A DNA stretch of 64,000 nt from Thalassospira lohafexi (GCF_002844275.1 NZ_NXGX01000003.1:291549-355548); one strand, 5' to 3'. Positions 17,100 through 25,754 are shown, numbered from the stretch's first letter. The notes: generated by a model not told the origin, from the letters alone. Translations and numbers: made by a program.

Positions 17100-18344
17100 T
17101 TACTTGGCGTAGGAAATTGCTTCGTGGAATTGTTCCTGACCCTCTTTCGGGCTCATGTCAGCACTGTTCCAGAAATTGGAGATGCTGTCATCAATCGCAC
17201 CCGAAACGGCACTTGGCACCCCGAACAGACCGGTACTAACCAGATGGGTCTTTTTGTCCTGAAGGGTTTTGATGGCCGTTTGCGCACAAGAATCAAAGCT
17301 GTCTGAGGGCACATCCAGACGCGCAGGGATCGATCCCTTTTTCATGTTAAAGGCAATCTGCACATCTGGCTCCAGCATGACTTGCGCCATTTTTTCCTGT
17401 GCGGGGGTTGCGTCTTCGCCGTCCATTGCCGAAAAGGCAAAGGCATCCACAGTCATGATATAGGCGGTATCAACAGCAGGTGCGAAGGCGCAACCAACCG
17501 TGGTGCCCGGCTCGATCCCCGCGGCAATGATTTCGCCCTTGGCCCAGTCACCCATGAACTGGAAAGCCGCATCGCCCTTGATCACCATATTGGTTGCTTC
17601 GTTCCAATTCCGGCCCGGACTTGATTCATCGACAAAGGGTTTAAGCGCGGCAAAGGTTTCAAACACCTGATGCATGGTGTCGGATTCCAGAAGGTCATCA
17701 TCAAGCGTGCTGTAAAGATCGGCATAGAATTCACGTCCGCCAACACCCAAAAGTACACTGTTGAACATGATGCGTTCCTGCCAGGGCTGCCCACCCAGAC
17801 CAATCGGTGTTACGCCAGCCGCCTTGAGCTTCTCGGCCGCCGCGATAAAGTCATCCCAGCTTGTCGGCACATCAATGCCGGCGTCTTCAAGCACAGCCTT
17901 GTTATAGAACATCCAGTTTTCACCATGGATGTTGATTGGGGCGGCGATGTAGTTACCGTCATATTTTGCCGCCTTGACGATCAAAGGCGGCAATTTTTCA
18001 TCCCAGTTTTCTTCATCGGCAACCTTGCCAACATTGGCCAGAAGGCCCTGATCGGCAAGTTCACGCAATTGTTGACCGATGGAGAACTGAAACACCGCAG
18101 CCGGATCACCGCCAAGCATACGGTTCACGGCTGCTGCACGGGCGTTACTGCCCCCGGCAATCGGGGTATCAACCCATGTGCCACCTTTGGCCTCAAACGC
18201 CTTGCGCACTTCGGCAAGGGCGGCCTGTTCACTGCCGGACGTCCACCAATGCAGGACTTCTGCCGTCTGGGCATGAATCGCACCGGCAGATACACCGACG
18301 CTCAGAAATGCCGCGCATGCTGCGGCTGTGGAAAATTTCTTCAT
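17100..18344 (-). CDS. Periplasmic sugar-binding protein of a CUT1 ABC transporter
   Basis: A 414-residue extracellular solute-binding protein. The signal peptide is clear: MKKF, a hydrophobic core, then an AIHAQ cleavage region near residue 26. The mature protein begins with the typical VLHWWTSGSEQAAL. The stretch GENWMFYNKAVLEDAGIDVPTSW is family-like. Binding is expected to be to a mono- or disaccharide; the divergent GH1 gene points to a beta-glucoside. It is the first gene of the transporter operon, and a LacI-type operator (18403-18416) lies about 60 bp upstream of its start. Confidence 0.92.
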   Translation of the reverse strand: MKKFSTAAACAAFLSVGVSAGAIHAQTAEVLHWWTSGSEQAALAEVRKAFEAKGGTWVDTPIAGGSNARAAAVNRMLGGDPAAVFQFSIGQQLRELADQGLLANVGKVADEENWDEKLPPLIVKAAKYDGNYIAAPINIHGENWMFYNKAVLEDAGIDVPTSWDDFIAAAEKLKAAGVTPIGLGGQPWQERIMFNSVLLGVGGREFYADLYSTLDDDLLESDTMHQVFETFAALKPFVDESSPGRNWNEATNMVIKGDAAFQFMGDWAKGEIIAAGIEPGTTVGCAFAPAVDTAYIMTVDAFAFSAMDGEDATPAQEKMAQVMLEPDVQIAFNMKKGSIPARLDVPSDSFDSCAQTAIKTLQDKKTHLVSTGLFGVPSAVSGAIDDSISNFWNSADMSPKEGQEQFHEAISYAK

Positions 18345-18402
18345 AACGGATGTTCCTCCCTAATAGGGTACGTTCAATGCCGACTTCTTGATGGTCGAAA
18401 AT

Positions 18403-18416
18403 TCGTAACGTTTCGA
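18403..18416. promoter_or_regulatory. LacI-family operator, site 1 (transporter side)
   Basis: TCGTAACGTTTCGA, with the AACGTT centre typical of LacI-family operators. It is the reverse complement of the site at 18512-18525, with centres 109 bp apart. It sits about 60 bp upstream of the binding-protein start. The probable ligand is the LacI-family protein encoded at 19974-21014. Confidence 0.7.
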
Positions 18417-18426
18417 TTTTTTTGAT

Positions 18427-18434
18427 AAGCGCTT
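18427..18434. promoter_or_regulatory. AAGCGCTT palindrome in the divergent promoter region
   Basis: A perfect 8-bp palindrome (AAGCGCTT), a core seen in several LacI-type sugar operators in alphaproteobacteria. Its flanks do not extend the symmetry, so it may be chance or a second regulator's site. Confidence 0.25.
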
Positions 18435-18511
18435 TATTCGCTCTTGTCAATCAACAAAACCCGCCCATAATAGGGACAAAATGAAACATCGGTATTTTTT
18501 TGCCGATTTTT

Positions 18512-18525
18512 TCGAAACGTTACGA
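18512..18525. promoter_or_regulatory. LacI-family operator, site 2 (beta-glucosidase side)
   Basis: TCGAAACGTTACGA, the exact reverse complement of site 1. It lies 50 bp upstream of the beta-glucosidase start. The mirrored pair between divergent genes suggests joint control and possibly DNA looping. Confidence 0.7.
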
Positions 18526-18574
18526 TTCTGGGCGTACTCAACAATGGCTCCCGGAACAGGGCAAGGAAGCGAAC

Positions 18575-19906
18575 ATGACCAAATCATTTCCCGACGGTTT
18601 CCGCTGGGGTGTCTCAACATCCAGTTATCAGATTGAAGGCGGTGCCAAAAATGACGGGCGCGGTGCCACCATCTGGGACACCTATTGCGCAACACCGGGC
18701 CGCGTTGCCAATGGCGACAACGGAAGCATTGCCTGCGATCATTACCATCGCTGGGCAGAGGACCTTGATCTGATCAAGGACCTTGGCGCCAAACATTACC
18801 GCTTTTCAGTCATGTGGCCGCGCGTCTTGCCCGAAGGAACCGGCAGGGTAAACGAAGCAGGCATTGATTTTTACAGCCGCCTGATTGACGGCATGCTTGA
18901 ACGCGGCATTGAACCATGGTTGTGCCTGTATCACTGGGACCTGCCCCAAGCGCTTCAGGACCGAGGCGGCTGGACAAACCGCGACATTGTTGACTGGTTT
19001 GGGGATTATACCGAACTTCTTGCATCCCGGCTCGGCGACAGGGTGAAATCCTGGGTAACATTTAATGAACCCAATGTGGTTGCCTGGGTCGGTCATGAAG
19101 AAGGTCGGCACGCGCCGGGCATTGTTGACCCGCGCGCAGCCATGCGAACCGCTCATCATTTAAATTTATGCCATGCGCGCGCCACCAAGATCATCAAAGG
19201 CCATTTCCCCGAAGCCCCGGTTGGATTCGTTTTGCCGATGCATAAAGGCTATACATTGCCAGAGCGCCGGGAACAGGACGCACATCTGGTCGATCTGTTT
19301 GAAGCAAAATGGAACGGCGCGTTCCTTGATCCGGTCTATTATGGCCGTTACCCGGAGCTGATTTTGGACCGGATGGAACCCCACATTCGGGACGGCGACC
19401 TTGAAGCCATAAAAACCGAGATCGATTTTCAGGGCGTAAATCAGTATTTCCCAAGCTATATCGAAGCCGCAAGCGACAAGGCCTGGCCGTTTAAACATGC
19501 CGAACCACCAAAATATTTCCGTCGCACCGAAATGGGGTGGGCAATTGATGGCGATTGTTTTTATCGCACGCTGAAAATCTTGCAAAACGACTATGGTAAC
19601 CCGCCGGTCTTTGTCACGGAAAATGGCGGGGCCTTTATCGACCTGCCTGACGCAAATGGTAAAATCGACGATCAGGATCGCATTGCCTATCACAATGAAT
19701 ATCTCTCGGCCGCTTTACGCGCCATGAAAGAAGGCGCCAATCTTCAGGGATATATGCCTTGGTCTTTGCTCGACAATTTCGAATGGGCGTATGGCTATCA
19801 AAAGCGGTTTGGCTTGGTGCATGTCGATTACACCACCCAAAAACGCACCCCAAAGGCGTCCTTTGAGTTCATGCGCAATGTGATCAAAAGCAACGCATTG
19901 CCTTAA
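18575..19906 (+). CDS. GH1-family beta-glucosidase
   Basis: A 443-residue glycoside hydrolase family 1 enzyme cleaving beta-glucosides such as cellobiose. Diagnostic features are the N-terminal FRWGVSTSSYQIEG, the acid/base TFNEP (about residue 164) and the nucleophile VTENGG (about residue 350), with a C-terminal WSLLDNFEWAYGY. No signal peptide is visible, so it is cytoplasmic, acting on sugar imported by the divergent ABC transporter. ATG 18575 has AAGGAAG upstream. The LacI-family gene follows after 67 bp on the same strand. Confidence 0.95.
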   Translation: MTKSFPDGFRWGVSTSSYQIEGGAKNDGRGATIWDTYCATPGRVANGDNGSIACDHYHRWAEDLDLIKDLGAKHYRFSVMWPRVLPEGTGRVNEAGIDFYSRLIDGMLERGIEPWLCLYHWDLPQALQDRGGWTNRDIVDWFGDYTELLASRLGDRVKSWVTFNEPNVVAWVGHEEGRHAPGIVDPRAAMRTAHHLNLCHARATKIIKGHFPEAPVGFVLPMHKGYTLPERREQDAHLVDLFEAKWNGAFLDPVYYGRYPELILDRMEPHIRDGDLEAIKTEIDFQGVNQYFPSYIEAASDKAWPFKHAEPPKYFRRTEMGWAIDGDCFYRTLKILQNDYGNPPVFVTENGGAFIDLPDANGKIDDQDRIAYHNEYLSAALRAMKEGANLQGYMPWSLLDNFEWAYGYQKRFGLVHVDYTTQKRTPKASFEFMRNVIKSNALP

Positions 19907-19973
19907 CCATGGCCGGGCGATTAGATTGTCCGCCACGATACCGCTCGCCACGATCACAAGAACGGACCTGCAT

Positions 19974-21014
19974 ATGCCCGCCTCGCGCCCGAACCTTCGC
20001 ACGATTGCCGAACATCTTGGCCTGTCGGTTACGACAGTTTCACGTGCGCTCAAAGACGGGCCCGAGGTCAAACCCGGCACAGTGGCCAAGGTAAAGGCCG
20101 CAGCCGAACAAATCGGGTATCAGCCCGATGCGCGCGGCGTCATGCTGCGCACGGGCAAAACCATGCAGGTCTGTTCAATCCTGTATTCCCCGGAAGTTGG
20201 CGATTACGGCGATCCGGGGTTTCTGGCACAGGTCGAAAGCCTGGCGCAGGGATTGGAGGCGGACCGCTATTCGCTGGTGGTTCTGGCGCAAACCAGTAAC
20301 AAAGATCCGCTTGAACCCGTCATTCGCGTCCACACCCAACGCATGGCCGATGCGGTGGTCTTTTCGCGCACCACATCCCAGGACAGCCGGGCAAAATATT
20401 GCCTGCAACATGATTTTCCATTTGTCAGTTTTGGCCGGACCGAACTTTTAACCCCGCATGCCTTTGTCGATCACGATGATGAACAGGCCGCCTATGACGC
20501 CGTCAAACGCCTGATCGCGGATGGCCACCGCAAAATCGGCATGATTGATCCACCGGAAAACCTGACCTTTTTTGGGTATCGCAAACAGGGTGCGCGCCGC
20601 GCAATGACAGAAGCCGGACTTGATCCCGAAAGCCTGATCTGGATGCGCTCCGATGTATCCGTGCGCGCCGCCCGCGATGCTACCACGGCACTGTTTCGCA
20701 CCCAACGCGATGCCACCGCAATTGTCTGTGCCAGCCAAATGACCATGATCGGCGCACTCGAAGCCCTGATGGAACTGAACATGGACACCATCCGTGACGG
20801 GATCGGGGTTGTCGGATTTGGCGGCATGCCATTCCGCATGCTGTCAAAACAAAAACTGGCCTACTACTACCAGCCACAACGGCATGTGGGTGAAGTCCTT
20901 GCGCGTCATTTACACGATCTGATGGTCGGCGTGCCCGCTCAGGAACTGCAAACACTTTTGCCTTATCGACGCATTGATGATCTTGCCGCCTTCCGCGAGG
21001 GGGAGGATTTTTAA
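19974..21014 (+). CDS. LacI-family transcriptional regulator
   Basis: A 346-residue repressor. The N-terminal LacI HTH reads NLRTIAEHLGLSVTTVSRALK, with a hinge around QPDARGVMLRTGK. A periplasmic-binding-protein-like effector domain follows. It most likely controls the adjacent beta-glucosidase and the divergent ABC transporter through the two mirrored sites at 18403 and 18512; this is inference from position and motif type. I chose the ATG at 19974 (GGAC upstream), which places the HTH near the N terminus; an in-frame TTG at 19926 is possible. Confidence 0.92.
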   Translation: MPASRPNLRTIAEHLGLSVTTVSRALKDGPEVKPGTVAKVKAAAEQIGYQPDARGVMLRTGKTMQVCSILYSPEVGDYGDPGFLAQVESLAQGLEADRYSLVVLAQTSNKDPLEPVIRVHTQRMADAVVFSRTTSQDSRAKYCLQHDFPFVSFGRTELLTPHAFVDHDDEQAAYDAVKRLIADGHRKIGMIDPPENLTFFGYRKQGARRAMTEAGLDPESLIWMRSDVSVRAARDATTALFRTQRDATAIVCASQMTMIGALEALMELNMDTIRDGIGVVGFGGMPFRMLSKQKLAYYYQPQRHVGEVLARHLHDLMVGVPAQELQTLLPYRRIDDLAAFREGEDF

Positions 21015-21038
21015 AGTCCGGCGCCCGAACCATCCTCG

Positions 21039-21554
21039 CTAGTCGCGTGCGGCATCCTTGTCGCTGATCAGGCGCACCAGCATCCGTTCAACCGGTTTAA
21101 GCACAATCAGAACAAACAGGGCCAAGACCGTGGCGATGATCACGATGTGCCACGCAGCAAGCGCACAGGCAATGCCAAGGGCGGCGGTGATCCAAACCGT
21201 TGCCGCCGTTGTCAGACCGGAAACCGTCATGCTTTTGGGCTGACGCATGATCACGCCAGCACCGATAAAGCCAATGCCGGTCAAAACACCCTGCAACAAG
21301 CCCTGCACAACGCGTGAAAGCGCATCAGGATGGTCAATCAGATCCTGAAAATGTACCGCAACGACCGACACAACAGCCGCCCCCAGACTGACAAGCGCCA
21401 AGGTCCGCATGCCGGTCGGCTTGCCGTTCACATCGCGGTTAAGCCCGATGATCATGCCAATCACCGTCGCCGCACACAGCCGCAGCACCATATCGATGAC
21501 GCCAATATCAAAATATTTCTCGGCCGTCGCAAAATAGGGAAGGTCGGTCAGCAT
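21039..21554 (-). CDS. MgtC/SapB-family membrane protein
   Basis: An inner-membrane protein of the MgtC family, about 171 residues from the chosen start. LRLCAATVIGMIIGLNRDVNGKPTGMRT contains the family's conserved helix and R-D-x-x-G-K-P-T-G-M-R loop, followed by ALVSLGAAVVSVVAV and GFIGAGVIMR. Four to five hydrophobic segments are visible. Family members are linked to growth at low magnesium and to intracellular survival. The start is uncertain: ATG 21554 has GGAT upstream and begins just before the first helix; ATG 21626 would add 24 residues. Confidence 0.88.
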   Translation of the reverse strand: MLTDLPYFATAEKYFDIGVIDMVLRLCAATVIGMIIGLNRDVNGKPTGMRTLALVSLGAAVVSVVAVHFQDLIDHPDALSRVVQGLLQGVLTGIGFIGAGVIMRQPKSMTVSGLTTAATVWITAALGIACALAAWHIVIIATVLALFVLIVLKPVERMLVRLISDKDAARD

Positions 21555-21645
21555 AAAACAGGATCCGCACAGTTTCAGGAATTCCCAAAACGCGGCACGT
21601 TCGAACAATGTTCCGACCCCGCGCATATGGAGCCGGTGTTCAGGA

Positions 21646-22590
21646 TCAGATTTTCTTACCCGGCCCCACCATATCATTGCCCGGCAAAGCACCGCCGTCC
21701 ATGTCACCTGCTTCTGCCATCAACCAGTCAAAGAACAGGGATATCCGCGGATCACGGTCGGGTGGATCAAGGGTAATCAACACATAATCGTAGCCAGTCG
21801 GGGCCATGCCAAGCGGGGAAATAAGACGCCCCGCTTTTAAATCGTCATACACCAGCGGCAAGGGACCAATCGCCGTACCAAGCCGGTTCACAGCCGCCTG
21901 AAGCGCAAAAAAGAAATGATCGAAATACTGTTCGCTGGCGGCGGTGGCTTCATTGCCACTGGCGCGCTTCCAAACCTCCCACGCATCCGGTCGGGTCCGG
22001 GCATGTAGCCAGCGGGCATTGGACAGATTTCCCGCAAGAATTGTTTCCCAGCAATCCGGATCACACACCGGCCCGGCATGTTCGGCCCAAAGACGGGTGG
22101 TGATGTACTGTTCTGAAATACCGTAATCCGCCCGCCGGATCGCCACGTCACAGCCATCGGCCAATAAATCCACCGGCCCACCGGCAAGGCGCAGGTCAAT
22201 ATTCAAGTCCGGGTTGGCTTCGCGAAATCTCCCCAAACGCGGCATCAGCCAGCGCATGGCAAGGCTGGGCTCGCACGATACCGTCAGGATCGGCGATGCT
22301 CCGTCATGACGGTGAATATCCTCAACCGCGCCATCAAGTCCGTTAAGGGCCGCACTGGTAGCCTTTAACAACCGTTCGCCCGCCGCGGTTAACCAGACCC
22401 GCCGGTTTCGCCGCACGAACAGCTCAACCCCCAATCGGTCTTCGATCTGGGCCACCGCCCGGCTGATTGCCCCGTGGGTCAGATGCAATTCTTCTGCGGC
22501 GCGCGAAAAGCTTTGATGACGCGCCGCTGCCTCAAAGGCGGGCAGGGCGGCAAGCGGCGGCAGATGCCGTTTTCTGTGAATATTACTCAC
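21646..22590 (-). CDS. LysR-family transcriptional regulator (GcvA-like)
   Basis: A LysR regulator of about 314 residues. The N-terminal HTH reads LPALAALPAFEAAARHQSFSRAA-like, with HLTHGAISRAVAQIEDRLGVELF, the GcvA-type pattern. The effector-binding domain follows. It is divergent from the LysE-family exporter gene with a gap of about 95 bp, so it probably regulates that exporter. The GTG at 22590 is my preferred start because the frame further upstream would run close to the divergent gene and has no family similarity. Confidence 0.88.
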   Translation of the reverse strand: MSNIHRKRHLPPLAALPAFEAAARHQSFSRAAEELHLTHGAISRAVAQIEDRLGVELFVRRNRRVWLTAAGERLLKATSAALNGLDGAVEDIHRHDGASPILTVSCEPSLAMRWLMPRLGRFREANPDLNIDLRLAGGPVDLLADGCDVAIRRADYGISEQYITTRLWAEHAGPVCDPDCWETILAGNLSNARWLHARTRPDAWEVWKRASGNEATAASEQYFDHFFFALQAAVNRLGTAIGPLPLVYDDLKAGRLISPLGMAPTGYDYVLITLDPPDRDPRISLFFDWLMAEAGDMDGGALPGNDMVGPGKKI

Positions 22591-22684
22591 AATAAATCCC
22601 GGTATTTTTCGATTTAATGGCCTTTGAAACAGTTTGATACTGATTTTACGCACAGATCAAGCCCCATCAAAGGACCGTTCCGTC

Positions 22685-23386
22685 ATGCCCGACATCACCG
22701 CCGATATCCGATCCATGGAAATCATAGCCGTTGGCATCATCACCGTGCTTGCCGTAATCAGCCCCGGCCCCGATTTCGCCATGGTCACCCGCATCGCCCT
22801 TACCCGTGGCAGGCGCGCCGGGGTTTTCTGTGCCATTGGGATTGGCAGCGGCGTTTCAGTTCACCTTGCCTATACCCTGATTGGTCTGGGGGTTCTGTTT
22901 GCCAGTAATATCTGGGTGCTTAACAGCCTGCGCTATCTGGGGGCGGCTTATTTGATCTGGCTTGGTTTATCGGCCCTGTGGCCTGATATCCGCAAACTTC
23001 TTGGCCGCGCCAAAGCCGCCAATACCATGGATGTTAGCGCTAACATGGCAGCTTCCCAACCATCAGGAACGTCGGCACCGGGTACAGATCAAACCCGGAA
23101 CGGGTCGGCCTTCTGGGTCGGGTTTGCCTGCAATGCGCTGAACCCCAAAACGATGCTGTTTATCGTTTCCCTGTTCAGTCAGGTGATTTCGCCCGACACA
23201 CCCATCATCCAGGAAATCGGATACGGCATTTATATCGCCGTCTGTCACATGTTCTGGTTCGGGTTGGTGGCGGTCGCATTGACCTTACCCGCCGTGCAGG
23301 CCCGCATTTCTGCAATCAAAATCTGGATCGAACGGGCCGTTGGTTTGTGTCTGGCCGGGCTTGGCATCAAGCTTCTGGCCAGCTGA
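22685..23386 (+). CDS. LysE-family amino acid exporter
   Basis: A 233-residue inner-membrane protein of the LysE/RhtB translocator family. The N-terminal AVISPGPDFAMVTRIALTRGRRAG signature is intact, and FACNALNPKTMLF-like sequence begins the second half. About six hydrophobic segments are visible. The loop between helices 3 and 4 is long and polar (about residues 105-140). The exported amino acid is unknown. The start ATG 22685 fits the family; it is divergent from a LysR regulator. Confidence 0.9.
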   Translation: MPDITADIRSMEIIAVGIITVLAVISPGPDFAMVTRIALTRGRRAGVFCAIGIGSGVSVHLAYTLIGLGVLFASNIWVLNSLRYLGAAYLIWLGLSALWPDIRKLLGRAKAANTMDVSANMAASQPSGTSAPGTDQTRNGSAFWVGFACNALNPKTMLFIVSLFSQVISPDTPIIQEIGYGIYIAVCHMFWFGLVAVALTLPAVQARISAIKIWIERAVGLCLAGLGIKLLAS

Positions 23387-23388
23387 GA

Positions 23389-23820
23389 TCAGATAAACAG
23401 CATCTCGCCATTTTGTTTGGCGTCGTTAAGGAATGTCACAACACCGCCGGTCTCAATCGAAAGCTCATCTCGGGTAGCTTGATCTTCAAGGCCCAATGCG
23501 CGCAAGCCCATTTCACAGACCATGAATTTGCCATCCAGTGATGCACAGGCGCTCAGCAATTCTTCGAATGTGCCGATCCCGCGCGTCGCATAGGACAAAT
23601 CGATTGAAGTCGCGGTGGCCCCTTGGGCATCCGTGCGCAAATGTCGCCATCCGGACGGGGCCAAAAGCGCACGGCTGGCTTCCATGGTGAAAAACAGCGT
23701 GACTTCGCGGCCTGTGGCAAGGGCAGACGATGCCATTACGAGTGCGTAATGAACTTTTTCAAAGCTGCCGGAAAATACCACCAGCGACAGTTTCTTTGGA
23801 CTTTCGGTCTCAGTGTTCAT
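23389..23820 (-). CDS. DsrE-family protein
   Basis: A 143-residue protein with the DsrE/DsrF-like fold: KLSLVVFSGSFEKVHYALVMASSALATG, then VTLFFTMEASRALL. One Cys in FMVCEMGLRALG sits where DsrE-like sulfur carriers have their active Cys; another (SACASL) precedes it. Members of this fold bind sulfane sulfur in tRNA thiolation or sulfur oxidation, or have unknown roles. ATG 23820 overlaps the end of the MoeB-like gene by 11 nt, so the two are co-translated. Confidence 0.82.
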   Translation of the reverse strand: MNTETESPKKLSLVVFSGSFEKVHYALVMASSALATGREVTLFFTMEASRALLAPSGWRHLRTDAQGATATSIDLSYATRGIGTFEELLSACASLDGKFMVCEMGLRALGLEDQATRDELSIETGGVVTFLNDAKQNGEMLFI

Positions 23821-24613
23821 GGATCGACAGGTCCTTGATCGTGGCGTTTTGTGAACAAAGCGGGCAGCCCGGATCGCGGGGCACCTTGATTTTACGATAG
23901 GCCGCCGACAGCGCATCGACAATCAACAACTGACCCGAAAGCCCATCGCCAATGCCCATCAGTTCTTTAAGAACTTCGGTGGCCTGCATCCCGCCGATCA
24001 TCCCAACCACCGATCCCAAAACGCCACCTTGCGCGCAGGACGGAATGGCGTCCTCGGGCGGGGGCGCATGATAAATACAGCGATAACATGGATGGGGCGC
24101 ACCCAGATGGGCCTTGAATGTCGAAACCTGCCCGTCAAATCGCAATGCTGCGCCTGACACCAGCGTCTTGCCCGCCAAGTAGCAAGCGTCATTAAGCAAA
24201 AACCGCGTCTCGAAATTATCTGACCCATCGGCAATCACATCATAATCGCCAATCAAATCCATAACGTTGCCCGCATCAAGCCGGGTGTTATGGGCATGCA
24301 CGGTGATTTCCGGGTTCATATCGGCCATGGTTGATTTTGCACTGTCAACCTTGGGCGTTCCGATATCGCGCATACCATGCGCGATCTGGCGTTGCAGGTT
24401 GGAAAGTTCCACCGTGTCGGCATCAACAATGCCAATCGTGCCAACCCCGGCTGCGGCCAAATACATCGCAAGCGGGGAGCCAAGCCCACCGGCCCCGACA
24501 ATCAGCACGCGCCCCCGTTTAAGCATCATCTGCCCGGTGCCACCGACCTCTTTAAGGACAATGTGGCGGGCATAGCGCTGCACTTCATTTTCGTTGAAGT
24601 CAAAATCAGTCAC
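23810..24613 (-). CDS. moeB: MoeB/ThiF-family adenylyltransferase
   Basis: A 267-residue E1-like enzyme that adenylates the C-terminal Gly of a sulfur-carrier protein such as MoaD or ThiS. The nucleotide-binding glycine motif VLIVGAGGLGSPLAMYLAAAG is near residue 33, followed by VELSNLQRQIAH and DGSDNFETRFLLND. The CxxC pair in CYRCIY and the second in CPLCSQ provide the structural zinc site. No rhodanese domain is fused. GTG 24613 has AGGAA upstream. It overlaps a DsrE-like gene, hinting at a sulfur-transfer unit. Confidence 0.9.
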   Translation of the reverse strand: MTDFDFNENEVQRYARHIVLKEVGGTGQMMLKRGRVLIVGAGGLGSPLAMYLAAAGVGTIGIVDADTVELSNLQRQIAHGMRDIGTPKVDSAKSTMADMNPEITVHAHNTRLDAGNVMDLIGDYDVIADGSDNFETRFLLNDACYLAGKTLVSGAALRFDGQVSTFKAHLGAPHPCYRCIYHAPPPEDAIPSCAQGGVLGSVVGMIGGMQATEVLKELMGIGDGLSGQLLIVDALSAAYRKIKVPRDPGCPLCSQNATIKDLSIHEH

Positions 24614-24765
24614 GCGGGCGGGTTTCCTGTCAGATCAAATGCAACAGAGTAAAATCTCTGACTTCTGGATATAGCGTGGCGATCCCATCACTCAAGCAAA
24701 AGATTTGTTTTTCCCTGAACCACTGTCTTTTTCACAACCTGTTTCAGGGCGACACACACCAATAC

Positions 24766-24781
24766 TTAGGCACATACCTAA
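24766..24781. promoter_or_regulatory. ArsR-type palindrome, upstream site
   Basis: TTAGGCACATACCTAA, an inverted repeat with one mismatch between its 7-base arms. It is a near copy of the perfect palindrome 49 bp downstream and lies just upstream of a -35-like TTGACG (24788-24793). Confidence 0.6.
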
Positions 24782-24787
24782 ATATTC

Positions 24788-24815
24788 TTGACGTAGCCCT
24801 GAAACTCAGTTTACT
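24788..24815 (+). promoter_or_regulatory. Possible sigma-70 promoter of the ArsR-SRPBCC operon
   Basis: TTGACG (24788-24793) and TTTACT (24810-24815) with a 16-nt spacer. The predicted transcription start would fall at or beside the ATG at 24823. The -10 box matches consensus at only four of six positions. Confidence 0.4.
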
Positions 24816-24830
24816 AAGGCACATGCCTTA
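24815..24830. promoter_or_regulatory. ArsR-type palindrome overlapping the start codon
   Basis: TAAGGCACATGCCTTA, a perfect 7-2-7 inverted repeat. It contains the ATG of the ArsR-family gene (24823), so a bound dimer would block transcription start. Confidence 0.65.
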
Positions 24831-25155
24831 TCATTCAGACCCCCTTGATCTTGCGTTTCACGCCCTTAGCGACCCGACCCGCCGTGCGGTGGTCTCGCGG
24901 CTTGCCAGCGGTGAGGCGTCCGTAAGCGACTTGGCCGCGCCTTTCAACATGGCGCTACCGTCATTCACCCAGCACCTCAAAGTACTTGAGGAGTGCGGCC
25001 TGATCGCCAGTGAGAAGCGCGGGCGCAGCCGTTGGTGCCAACTGGTGCCAGAACGTTTCAACGAGGCGGCAGTCTGGATGGAGGCGGAGCGTCGACGCTG
25101 GGCCGAACGGCTGGATCGACTGGAACTTCATCTGGACAATCAGGAAGAAGGATGA
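24823..25155 (+). CDS. ArsR-family winged-helix regulator
   Basis: A 110-residue regulator. DPLDLAFHALSDPTRRAVVSRL and SVSDLAAPFNMALPSFTQHLKVLEECGLI form the ArsR winged helix. No metal-binding CxCxxC is visible in the recognition region, matching the group of ArsR proteins paired with SRPBCC/AHSA1 proteins rather than metal sensors. It overlaps the downstream SRPBCC gene by 4 nt (ATGA). Two near-identical palindromes in its promoter suggest autoregulation. ATG 24823 fits family N termini although the ribosome-binding site (AAGG) is very close to it. Confidence 0.9.
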   Translation: MPYHSDPLDLAFHALSDPTRRAVVSRLASGEASVSDLAAPFNMALPSFTQHLKVLEECGLIASEKRGRSRWCQLVPERFNEAAVWMEAERRRWAERLDRLELHLDNQEEG

Positions 25156-25643
25156 TGGACGATATGAAAAATCCGATTGAGACTTGGTCGCTGGACCGCG
25201 AGATCGTGCTGGCAAAGCTGCTGAACCATCCGCGCGACAAGGTCTTCGCTGCCTGGACGAACCCCGAGGCGCTGGCGAAATGGTATGGCCCAGAAGGCCT
25301 TGATATCGAAACCAAGGAGGCCGACATCCGCGAAGGCGGGGTGTGGCGGTTCGACATGGTCGGCACGTTCGAAGGCAAACCACAGCGCTTTGAAAACCAT
25401 GTGCGCTTTCTGGAAATCATACCGAACGAGCGGATCGTCATGGACTATGGCACGCCCGATCCCAACGACCCTGAACGGTTCCGCATGACAGTGACTTTCG
25501 ACGCGCAAAGCGACGGCAAAACTGTGGTGACGTTGCGCCAACTCCATCCGACCCGCGAACGACGCTTGGCGGTCATTGGCTTCGGCGCGGTGGAATACGG
25601 CTTGCAAACGCTCGACGGTCTTGCCGTCTGGCTCGACGGCTGA
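25152..25643 (+). CDS. SRPBCC (AHSA1-like) domain protein
   Basis: A 163-residue helix-grip protein of the AHSA1/activator-of-Hsp90-like SRPBCC group. LNHPRDKVFAAWTNPEALAKWYGPEG and the following REGGVWRFDM are typical. It probably binds a small hydrophobic ligand; no enzymatic activity can be assigned. It is co-transcribed with the ArsR gene, with AGGAAGAAGG as ribosome-binding site; ATG 25155 is an alternative start one codon later. The ArsR-SRPBCC pairing is widespread in bacteria. Confidence 0.87.
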   Translation: MMDDMKNPIETWSLDREIVLAKLLNHPRDKVFAAWTNPEALAKWYGPEGLDIETKEADIREGGVWRFDMVGTFEGKPQRFENHVRFLEIIPNERIVMDYGTPDPNDPERFRMTVTFDAQSDGKTVVTLRQLHPTRERRLAVIGFGAVEYGLQTLDGLAVWLDG

Positions 25644-25697
25644 GCCTTGGTTGATCAGATTGGCAAGTGGTGGTGTGCACAACATCCTCAATAAAGA

Positions 25698-25728
25698 AAG
25701 GCCCGAAGCATATGCTCCGGGCCTTTTT
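25698..25728. terminator. Bidirectional terminator between the SRPBCC gene and cysK
   Basis: A GC-rich stem (AAGGCCCG... paired with ...CGGGCCTT) flanked by A and T runs, with TTTTTT on the plus side and TTTCTTT on the minus side. It lies between two convergent genes and can serve both. Confidence 0.8.
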
Positions 25729-25754
25729 TCCGACTGTCATTTAAGACAAACGCC

